Shown here: positions 1-5,155 of the stretch, piece after piece | Numbering within the stretch: position 1 is the stretch's first letter | Layout of the letters: every line of letters starts with the position of its first letter | Assembly: GCA_016302655.1 (NCBI GenBank) | Contig: JAEDNF010000067.1 | Coordinates: 1 to 7,940, forward strand | Direction of reading: 5' to 3' | DNA from: Oscillospiraceae bacterium | GTDB taxonomy: Bacteria; Bacillota; Clostridia; Oscillospirales; Ruminococcaceae | Length of the DNA: 7,940 nt | The notes under the pieces: model-generated | What the model was told of the DNA's origin: nothing | What the model saw: the letters and a program-made list of their open reading frames with translations, nothing else | Database searches by the model: none | Position numbers and translations under genes: made by a program

Positions 1-19
1 TGATTGGATCGATATTAAT

Positions 20-48
20 ATAATATCACAAACAAGCGGGAAATACAA
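20..48 (-). promoter_or_regulatory. candidate promoter for a gene off the left edge
   Basis: On the minus strand a -35-like TTGTAT (43-48) lies exactly 17 nt before TATTAT (20-25). The -10 is preceded by TGA, an extended -10 TGn element. It sits downstream of the terminator-like hairpin at 69-97, where a promoter for the next leftward gene would be expected. The target gene is outside the window, and AT-rich sequence yields such matches by chance, so the call is moderate to low. Confidence 0.35.
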
Positions 49-68
49 TACAAAACTTATGCATAGCA

Positions 69-97
69 AAACGGTCGTGGCACTGCCACGACCGTTT
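69..97 (-). terminator. rho-independent-type terminator hairpin for the scfB transcript
   Basis: A perfect 13-bp inverted repeat (arms 69-81 and 85-97) surrounds a 3-nt loop. Read on the minus strand, the second arm ends in CCGTTTT and continues GCTATGC. The T-run is therefore short, but the stem is strong and GC-rich. It is the first strong hairpin with a following T-run after scfB, although 180 nt beyond the stop codon, which is unusually far. The plus strand has no T-run after the stem, so the hairpin is assigned to leftward transcription. Confidence 0.6.
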
Positions 98-98
98 C
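89..98. repeat. direct repeat CGACCGTTTC, left copy
   Basis: CGACCGTTTC at 89-98 recurs in the same orientation at 263-272, either side of the GC-rich element. The left copy is most of one arm of the hairpin at 69-97. The two copies are 174 bp apart, start to start. A 10-bp identical pair flanking an inverted-repeat-ended element suggests a target duplication or a recombination join, but chance remains possible. Confidence 0.4.
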
Positions 99-103
99 AG
101 CTT

Positions 104-266
104 GTCGAAAAAGTCTATATTTTAAAGAATTGAGCAAATTCTCTATCCCTAACCCCAAACCCCTTCCCCTCGGGAAGGGGCTGAATAATGGGGGCTACCG
201 CCCCTCATCCCTGTCGGGGGCTTCGCCCCTGCGACCCCGTTTTGAAGGAAATATAGGTTTATCGAC
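104..266. repeat. GC-rich MITE-like or REP-like intergenic element
   Basis: This non-coding block separates the scfB stop codon from the hairpin at 69-97. Its ends form an imperfect inverted repeat: 104-122 (GTCGAAAAAGTCTATATTT) matches the reverse complement of 249-266 at about 16 of 19 positions with one gap. The interior is far richer in G+C than its surroundings and has three hairpins: 160-180 (9-bp stem), 191-204 (5-bp stem) and about 216-229 (4-5 bp). The latter two belong to roughly 26-bp imperfect tandem copies (190-215 and 216-238). No protein is supported on either strand; the plus-strand open frame here is low-complexity. Its multi-copy nature is inferred and cannot be tested from one window. 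Confidence 0.5.
147..169 (-). other. four-run G-quadruplex motif in the scfB 3' untranslated region
   Basis: Read on the minus strand, 169 to 147 contains four uninterrupted G runs of 4, 4, 4 and 3 bases with loops of 2 (AA), 3 (TTT) and 3 (TTA). This meets the usual G3+N1-7 quadruplex definition. The motif lies on the strand that scfB mRNA would carry, about 110 nt after the stop codon. Its first two G runs also form one arm of the hairpin at 160-180, so the two structures would compete. Folding is a prediction. Confidence 0.55.
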
Positions 267-272
267 CGTTTC
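263..272. repeat. direct repeat CGACCGTTTC, right copy
   Basis: This is the second copy of the 10-bp repeat at 89-98. It begins 5 nt beyond the scfB stop codon on the coding strand and overlaps the end of the right inverted repeat by four bases. Its reverse complement, GAAACGGTCG, is the sequence that opens the terminator hairpin at 98-89. Confidence 0.4.
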
Positions 273-277
273 TCTTC

Positions 278-1639
278 TTATTCTGCTTTTTCTGCCGCCG
301 CAAGAGCTATCGCACACTCTATACGCTTCTTTTGCAGCTCACAGGAGAGCTTGTGAGGCTTTTTAACATCGCCCTCGTAAATAAAGCTGTTTGCGTTACA
401 ACCGCCCGAGCAGTAGAATCTTGCCCAGCAGTTTCCGCACTCTTCTTTGCTGTAGATATGGATACCGGCAAAATAGTCCTTTATCTTCTGATCTACCTTG
501 CCTGTGAAGATGTCGCCCATTTTCCATTCTTCAATGCCGACAAACTGATGGCAGGGATAGATATCGCCATCGGGAGTAACCGCAACATATTCGTTGCCGC
601 AGCCACAGCCACGCAGTCTTTTAACAGCGCAGGGACCCTGATTTAAGTCTATCATAAAGTGGAAGAAATTGAACTTGCGCTTTCCTGCTCTCTTCTGCTC
701 TTCCATGATCTTTTCAAGTCTGTCATATTCCGCAAAGATAGTCGGAAGGTCGTCCTCCGTAATAGCATACGGCATTGCAGGATCGGTCACAACAGGTTCA
801 ACCGAGAGCTGTTCAAATCCCAGCTCGTTAATATGCAGGACATCATTCGCAAAGTCAAGATTATACTTTGTAAAAGTGCCTCTTACATAATAGTCCTTAG
901 TACCTCTGCCGGATACAAGCTTTTGATATTTAGGAACGATAATATCATAACTGCCCTTGCCGTTTGGCGTGGGACGGATGTTATCGTTTATTTCTTTTCT
1001 TCCGTCAAGCGATAATACGCAGTTTGACATTTCCTTATTGATATAGGCTATCTTCTCATCGTCAAGAAGCATACCGTTGGTGGTTATCGTGAAGCGGAAG
1101 TTCTTGCCGTGCTGTTTTTCTATGCTTCTTGCATATTTTACCGTCTCAACTACCGTATCCCATGCCATAAGCGGCTCGCCGCCGAAAAAGTCAACCTCGA
1201 GGTTTTCTCTGTTTGCGCTGTGCTCAATAAGAAAATCCATAGCCTTTTTGCCTGTTTCGGGCTTCATCAGCATTCTGTCGCCGCCGAAATCTCCGGTCTG
1301 TGCAAAGCAGTACTTACAGCGCAGATTGCAATCGTGCGAAACATGAAGGCACATTGCCTTTATGGGAGCTTTCATCGCCATTGAAGCATATTGTGCGTAA
1401 TCGTCGTCGGTAAAGAGCATCTTTGCGTCGTAAAGCTCCTTAAGCTCTGCGTAGCACTCGGCTACTTCTTCCTTGTCGAAGCCAGCCATCTTATAGATAA
1501 TATCATCAGGGCAAATCGCTTCAAAAGGCGGTTTAGCATAATCCAGCAAATCGTATGTGAGCTTATCGACAACATGAACGCCGCCGCTGCAGATATCCAG
1601 CACTATGTACTGCCCGTTCTGAATGTACTTGTGAATCAT
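278..1639 (-). CDS. scfB: SCIFF ranthipeptide maturase, radical SAM/SPASM protein
   Basis: This 453-residue cytosolic enzyme is predicted to use S-adenosylmethionine radical chemistry to join a cysteine sulfur of the SCIFF peptide to a threonine carbon, forming a thioether. The N-terminus (about 1-90) fits the leader-binding RRE domain of these maturases. The radical SAM CxxxCxxC is at C104, C108 and C111, and GGEP at 153-156. A cysteine-rich SPASM region carries C337, C345, C347, C363, C401, C404, C410, C414 and C433, enough for two auxiliary iron-sulfur clusters. The start chosen is the ATG at 1639, with AGAAGG 7 nt upstream; an in-frame start at 1687 would add 16 residues, overlap the upstream hairpin region and lack a comparable site. 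It follows scfA by 104 nt. The family is close to CteB and Tte1186, and identification is firm because of the adjacent precursor. Confidence 0.95.
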   Translation of the reverse strand: MIHKYIQNGQYIVLDICSGGVHVVDKLTYDLLDYAKPPFEAICPDDIIYKMAGFDKEEVAECYAELKELYDAKMLFTDDDYAQYASMAMKAPIKAMCLHVSHDCNLRCKYCFAQTGDFGGDRMLMKPETGKKAMDFLIEHSANRENLEVDFFGGEPLMAWDTVVETVKYARSIEKQHGKNFRFTITTNGMLLDDEKIAYINKEMSNCVLSLDGRKEINDNIRPTPNGKGSYDIIVPKYQKLVSGRGTKDYYVRGTFTKYNLDFANDVLHINELGFEQLSVEPVVTDPAMPYAITEDDLPTIFAEYDRLEKIMEEQKRAGKRKFNFFHFMIDLNQGPCAVKRLRGCGCGNEYVAVTPDGDIYPCHQFVGIEEWKMGDIFTGKVDQKIKDYFAGIHIYSKEECGNCWARFYCSGGCNANSFIYEGDVKKPHKLSCELQKKRIECAIALAAAEKAE

Positions 1640-1691
1640 TTTATATCCTTCTCTCAATAAACGGTTTTCGCCGTAATTTTCAAACAAGCCA

Positions 1692-1719
1692 AAAGCTCCC
1701 GTTGTTGTTCGGGAGCTTT
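1692..1719 (-). terminator. leaky terminator or attenuator hairpin between scfA and scfB
   Basis: Arms AAAGCTCCC (1692-1700) and GGGAGCTTT (1711-1719) form a perfect 9-bp stem; a further G-C pair (1701 with 1710) leaves an 8-nt loop. Read in the gene direction, the stem ends in AGCTTTT followed by GGCTTGTTTG, an interrupted T-run. It lies 24 nt after the scfA stop and 52 nt before the scfB start. The weak T-tract fits partial termination or 3'-end protection of the scfA message, allowing some read-through into scfB. Confidence 0.7.
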
Positions 1720-1743
1720 CAAAGCTTTTCTTTTACCCGTGGC

Positions 1744-1890
1744 TTACTTGTTTAAAGCCTCGCACTTCTGGTTTGCAACAGTGCAGCTTGTCTTGCAAGC
1801 AGACTGGCAGGAAGTCTGGCATCTGCCGCAGCCGCCCTTAGCAGCTGTCTCCTTGAGGTTAGCCTTGTTAACAGTCTTAATGTGCTTCAT
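1744..1890 (-). CDS. scfA: six-cysteine SCIFF ranthipeptide precursor
   Basis: This 48-residue peptide is the substrate of the neighbouring radical SAM enzyme. It begins MKHIKTVNKANLKE, the conserved SCIFF leader-like start, and has six cysteines at C21, C24, C28, C32, C36 and C43 in a Ser/Thr-rich core, with spacing CxxCxxxCxxxCxxxCx6C. The core residues ACKTSCT (31-37) match the family consensus. In the studied Clostridium thermocellum homologue CteA, as I recall, the thioether joins Cys32 and Thr37, and both residues are at the same numbers here. The ATG at 1890 has a strong site (CGGAGGTG, 5 nt away). Length is slightly above the usual 45-46 residues, with a short ALNK tail. SCIFF function in the cell remains uncertain; signalling has been proposed for ranthipeptides. 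No dedicated protease or exporter is in the window. Confidence 0.96.
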   Translation of the reverse strand: MKHIKTVNKANLKETAAKGGCGRCQTSCQSACKTSCTVANQKCEALNK

Positions 1891-1920
1891 AAAAACACCT
1901 CCGTTTGAATTATCGTATTA

Positions 1921-1949
1921 ATTGTACCATAAAGATACACAAATTGCAA
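1921..1949 (-). promoter_or_regulatory. scfA promoter, sigma-A type with extended -10
   Basis: On the minus strand TTGCAA (1944-1949) is followed after exactly 17 nt by TACAAT (1921-1926). TGG just before the -10 supplies an extended -10 TGn. Transcription would begin near 1914, leaving an untranslated leader of about 24 nt containing CGGAGGTG before the scfA ATG. It lies in the gap between the small membrane protein gene and scfA, so the SCIFF pair can be transcribed independently of the upstream genes. Confidence 0.65.
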
Positions 1950-1965
1950 TAGCTCAATCGAAAAA

Positions 1966-2118
1966 TTACATCCAGCCGCAATCGTCGTATTCGCTCCACT
2001 TATCGTCATACTGCTGCTGTTGAGCAAATTTCATTACAATATACGCAACGCAGGCTACAACAGCAATAAGTGCGCCAACAATCGGTAGGAGATAATTCTT
2101 TTTCTTCTTTTCTTCCAT
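1966..2118 (-). CDS. small single-pass membrane protein of unknown function
   Basis: This 50-residue protein starts MEEKKKKN, has one hydrophobic helix (about 9-30, LLPIVGALIAVVACVAYIVM), then a QQQQ stretch and an acidic, aromatic tail with DDKWSEYDDCGWM (38-50). The positive-inside rule predicts a cytoplasmic N-terminus and an exterior tail carrying one cysteine. The ATG at 2118 is preceded by AAAGGA at about 10 nt; a TTG at 2178 in the same frame would add 20 residues and overlap the rsmI end, and is less likely. It begins 49 nt after rsmI and ends 17 nt before the scfA -35 box. It could be the last gene of the upstream operon or a partner of SCIFF. No family is recognised, but its composition and ribosome site look genuine. 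Confidence 0.65.
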   Translation of the reverse strand: MEEKKKKNYLLPIVGALIAVVACVAYIVMKFAQQQQYDDKWSEYDDCGWM

Positions 2119-2167
2119 GATGATCGGTTCCTTTCGTTTTATATGAGCCTGTTCGGCTGTTTGCTGA

Positions 2168-2998
2168 TTATAATTCAAGATATTTCTTATATATCTCGGA
2201 TTTTGAAAAAGGCGTCTTTGAGGCTATCTGTCTGCAGGCGTCCGACGGCTTTATTCCGCTGTCGGCAAGCTCTTTAGCCATAACAGCCGCATCAAGAAGC
2301 GTTATCTCTTCGTTTTCCTGCAACTTGGGCTTTCCCTCAACGATAAGGACATATTCTCCTCTCGGAGTAATCTCCTTATAACGCTCAATCATTTCGGACA
2401 GCGTGCCTTTAATGACCTCTTCGTGTATTTTGGTAAGCTCTCTGCAAAGTGCGATCTTTCTGTCGCCAAGCGTCCTGTAAAGATCGTCAAGCGTGTTTCT
2501 GAGCTTGTGCGGCGCTTCATAGAAAATAAGCGTTCTTCTGAAATCCTTAATTTCGTCAAGATGCTCGTCACGCTGTTTTTTGGTAACGCTTAAAAATCCC
2601 TCAAAGCTGAATCTTGATGTGTCAAGACCGCTCATGCAAAGTGCAGTTATTGCGGCGCTCGGACCCGGCACACTCTCAATATCTATTCCGTGCTCGTGGC
2701 AGTCTCTTACAAGCTCCTCGCCCGGATCGGAGATACACGGCATACCTGCGTCGGTCACGACCGCACAGCTTTCACCGTCAAGCAGTCTTGCCACTATATC
2801 CTCGCCCCGTTTATTGCCGCTGAACTTGTGATAGCTTACCATAGGCTTGCTTATTGAAAAGTGAGTCAGCAGTTTCTGCGTGACTCTTGTATCTTCTGCC
2901 GCAATAAAATCTACCTTTGCGAGCGTTTCTACGGCTCTTGGCGACATATCCGACAGATTTCCTATCGGAGTGCCGACAATATACAATTTACCTGCCAT
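2168..2998 (-). CDS. rsmI: 16S rRNA (cytidine(1402)-2'-O)-methyltransferase
   Basis: RsmI transfers a methyl group from S-adenosylmethionine to the 2'-oxygen of C1402 in 16S rRNA, at the decoding centre. The 276-residue product has the hallmarks of the tetrapyrrole-methylase-fold family: LYIVGTPIGNLSDMSPRA at the N-terminus (5-22), AAEDTR (33-38), TDAGMPCISDPG (82-93), VPGPSA (109-114), FYEAPHKL, and CRELTKIHEE before a GEYVLIVEG strand. Length is near the 286 residues of the E. coli enzyme. A C-terminal helical segment of about 50 residues ends in KSEIYKKYLEL, as usual for full-length members. The ATG at 2998 is 4 nt after the preceding stop; its AGGAG lies 12 nt upstream, inside that gene's end, so translational coupling is likely. 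In Bacillus subtilis the equivalent (yabC) also follows the yabB methyltransferase gene. Confidence 0.96.
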   Translation of the reverse strand: MAGKLYIVGTPIGNLSDMSPRAVETLAKVDFIAAEDTRVTQKLLTHFSISKPMVSYHKFSGNKRGEDIVARLLDGESCAVVTDAGMPCISDPGEELVRDCHEHGIDIESVPGPSAAITALCMSGLDTSRFSFEGFLSVTKKQRDEHLDEIKDFRRTLIFYEAPHKLRNTLDDLYRTLGDRKIALCRELTKIHEEVIKGTLSEMIERYKEITPRGEYVLIVEGKPKLQENEEITLLDAAVMAKELADSGIKPSDACRQIASKTPFSKSEIYKKYLEL

Positions 2999-3002
2999 TA
3001 AG

Positions 3003-3755
3003 TTAGTTATCTCCTGTTTTCTGCTTTGCCATACCGCTTCCGTAATATATCCCGTTCATCTCGTCGCTGTAGCCGTCTTCCGAGTACACTTCAAGGTCGG
3101 GCAGAAGCTCCATTCCAGGCTTGCCGCCTTTCTTGCCGCTAATAAGCACCAGCCACGGCTTTCCGCCTTTGCGGTTTACTACCTGCCGCATTACCTTAGG
3201 CTCTATACCGTGCTTTCGCATAGAGCATATCACATCGGCAAGCCTCAGCGGTATCTGGCATATCTTAAGACTGCCGCCGTACTTAAGCAGCGACGCCGCC
3301 GTTTTCATAACATCATCTATATTGCACAGTATCTCATGCCGTGCCGCCGCCTGTACCTCAGACAGCCGTTCTTCTCCCGTTCCCTTTTTCCAGTAGGGAG
3401 GATTTACTGTTACTATATCAAAATACTCACGGGGTACTCCGACAGGGTTCTTCAAATCGCAGAGTACCGGCTTTACTTTATCCGTAAGTCCGTTTTCTTC
3501 TACGCTTTTATTGAAAAGTTCAACCGCCTGCGGCATTATCTCAACGCCGTATATCTCTTTGGGCGGCCGCTTTGTGATATTCCTGCACATAATAAGCGGT
3601 ACTATACCACAGCCCGTGCAAAGGTCGCAGACCTTGTGATGCGGTGCAGGATCTGCAAAATCCGCAAGGAGAAATGCGTCCGTGCCGAAACGGTGGTCGT
3701 CCGACACATATATCTTAATGCCGCATAAATCAAAGCTTTCTTGTTTTTCTGCCAT
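3003..3755 (-). CDS. TrmN6/YabB-type tRNA1(Val) adenine-N6-methyltransferase
   Basis: This 250-residue class I methyltransferase probably makes N6-methyladenosine at position 37 of tRNA-Val, as E. coli YfiC/TrmN6 does. It carries the SAM-binding glycine loop DLCTGCGIVPL (44-54), the acidic ribose-binding YGVEI (69-73), and the N6-adenine catalytic motif NPPY at 118-121. The start resembles the family pattern (QESFDLCGIKIY, then DDHRFGTDAFLLADF at 19-33). The C-terminal EVYSEDGYSDEMNGIYYG is typical of YabB-like proteins. It starts 1 nt after the trkH-like stop (TGA-T-ATG), has only a weak site (GTAGG), and is probably translated by coupling. It is followed 4 nt later by rsmI. Substrate specificity is inferred from the family; methylation of another RNA cannot be excluded. 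Confidence 0.85.
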   Translation of the reverse strand: MAEKQESFDLCGIKIYVSDDHRFGTDAFLLADFADPAPHHKVCDLCTGCGIVPLIMCRNITKRPPKEIYGVEIMPQAVELFNKSVEENGLTDKVKPVLCDLKNPVGVPREYFDIVTVNPPYWKKGTGEERLSEVQAAARHEILCNIDDVMKTAASLLKYGGSLKICQIPLRLADVICSMRKHGIEPKVMRQVVNRKGGKPWLVLISGKKGGKPGMELLPDLEVYSEDGYSDEMNGIYYGSGMAKQKTGDN

Positions 3756-3756
3756 A

Positions 3757-5118
3757 TCAGCCTACCAGAATATTTCCCTCGGGGAGAATCTTGTTCTTAT
3801 CCGTATTTCTGTTTCTGATAATCAGCGAAGTCATCAGCGTTACTGGTCCGACACGGCCTGCAAGCATTGTTATTACCATTATCAGCTTGCCTAAGACATT
3901 CATTTCCAAAGACGCTCCGAGAGAATAACCTGTCGTTGAGAAGCCCGAAACGACCTCGAATATCGTTTTCTGGAGTGACATTCCTTCTCCTGTCATGATG
4001 ATTCCCGTGAAGGATATCGCTACAAGCGCAATAGAGAGGATAATAACCGTAAAGGTCTTATACACAACATCACGCTTTATCCTGTGGCCGAGCATATATG
4101 TGTCCTCTCTGCCCTTCAGTACGGAGATCACGGTACATATAATCATCGCAACGGTAGTTACCTTGACGCCGCCCGCCGTTGAAGCAGGCGCCGCACCGAT
4201 GAACATAAGTACGGTAATTATCACCTTTGTGAAAGGCATCATATTGTTGAGGTCAAAGCAGGGGAAGCCTGCGGTTCTTGAGCTTACGCTGACAAAAACC
4301 GAAGTAAGTATCTTTTCGCCAAGCGGCATATTGCCTATTGTGGCAGGGTTGTTGAATTCGGAAATAAACACGAGCGAACCGCCCAAAACAATAAGGAAGG
4401 CCGTCATCAGAAGCACAACTTTTGTATGGAGAAGCAGTCTTTTTGTCTTGTTGAAGTGACGGATATTCTGCCATACGATAAAGCCCAGACCACCCAGTAC
4501 AATAAGGAGCATAAGCGTTATCATCACTAAAGGATTGTCGGTATAATTGCTTACTCCGACAGCGCCCGGTACAACGGTCAGCAAATCAAATCCGGCATTG
4601 CAGAACGCCGAAATGGACATAAATATCGATATGAATATTCCGAGTCCGCCAAAGTCGGGGACAAATACAAAAGCAAGCACCGCCGCTCCGACAAATTCAA
4701 GTGCAAAAGAATAAAGCACTATTTCGTAGAAAAGGCGCTTGGGGCTCGTTTCAAGAGCATTGTCGGTAAGGTCGCTTGCCGCCAGTTTTACCGTTGACCA
4801 ACCGAGCTTCTTTCCGAGAATAAGGTTGATGAAGGTAACCAATGTCAGAAATCCGAGTCCGCCCACCTGTATCAGAACCAATATTATTCCCTGTCCTATC
4901 GGGCTGAAGTAATTGAAAGTGTCATATACAGTTATACCCGTAACACAGGTAGCGCTGGTGGCGGTAAACAGACAATCGATAAAGCTGCTGAACTGCCCGT
5001 TTCTTGATGAAAAGGGCAAACAAAGAAGCAATGTACCGACAAGAATTATTGCAGAAAAACCGAATAAAAGCAGTCTTGACGGCTGTATCTGCTTTGATTT
5101 CTTTTTTAACTTAGGCAT
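3757..5118 (-). CDS. TrkH/KtrB-family potassium uptake membrane subunit
   Basis: This 453-residue integral membrane protein is the ion-conducting subunit of a K+ uptake system, probably KtrB type. The family architecture of four membrane-pore-membrane repeats is visible. The four pore-loop filter regions are TSATCVTGI (54-62), SAFCNAGFD (170-178), SSRTAGF (279-285) and SGFSTTGYS (391-399), each with the filter glycine. Conserved MFIGAAPASTAGGVK (305-319), AGRVGP (420-425) and the terminal LPEGNILVG also match. The basic N-terminus precedes the first helix. The ATG at 5118 is the first possible start, because TAA lies two codons upstream in frame. AAGGAG is about 14-15 nt away, a long spacing that may lower translation. 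No gene for the regulatory KtrA/TrkA subunit is in the window. Coupling ion (Na+, H+ or none) cannot be told from sequence. Confidence 0.93.
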   Translation of the reverse strand: MPKLKKKSKQIQPSRLLLFGFSAIILVGTLLLCLPFSSRNGQFSSFIDCLFTATSATCVTGITVYDTFNYFSPIGQGIILVLIQVGGLGFLTLVTFINLILGKKLGWSTVKLAASDLTDNALETSPKRLFYEIVLYSFALEFVGAAVLAFVFVPDFGGLGIFISIFMSISAFCNAGFDLLTVVPGAVGVSNYTDNPLVMITLMLLIVLGGLGFIVWQNIRHFNKTKRLLLHTKVVLLMTAFLIVLGGSLVFISEFNNPATIGNMPLGEKILTSVFVSVSSRTAGFPCFDLNNMMPFTKVIITVLMFIGAAPASTAGGVKVTTVAMIICTVISVLKGREDTYMLGHRIKRDVVYKTFTVIILSIALVAISFTGIIMTGEGMSLQKTIFEVVSGFSTTGYSLGASLEMNVLGKLIMVITMLAGRVGPVTLMTSLIIRNRNTDKNKILPEGNILVG

Positions 5119-5155
5119 ATCTTATTAAGTCTCTCCTTAAGCCATTTCACTTTTT

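Noticed and set aside
126..142. 6-bp AT-rich inverted repeat AGAATT/AATTCT followed by TTTAAAA on the minus strand
   Set aside because: The stem is too weak to act as a terminator alone; the 13-bp hairpin at 69-97 is a much better candidate.
148..238. C-rich and hairpin repeats considered as a CRISPR array
   Set aside because: The units are imperfect, adjacent without unique spacers, and no cas genes are present.
130..366. 78-codon plus-strand open frame at the left end
   Set aside because: It crosses the GC-rich hairpin element and the antisense of the scfB 3' end, is proline and serine rich, and has no convincing start site.
1739..1921. 60-codon plus-strand open frame over the scfA region
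   Set aside because: It is the shadow of the SCIFF gene on the opposite strand, which has a strong ribosome site, promoter and family match.
2146..2158. short inverted repeat AGCC/GGCT between rsmI and the small membrane protein gene
   Set aside because: The stem is only 4 bp and no T-run follows, so it is not a credible terminator.
2880..3728. 282-codon plus-strand open frame opposite rsmI and the trmN6-like gene
   Set aside because: It runs antisense to two confidently identified genes, has Arg/Tyr-rich composition with no recognisable domain, and is explained by the codon use of the opposite strand.
4253..4474. 73-codon minus-strand open frame inside the TrkH/KtrB gene in another frame
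   Set aside because: It lies entirely within a well-conserved coding sequence, has no ribosome site of note and no recognisable motif.
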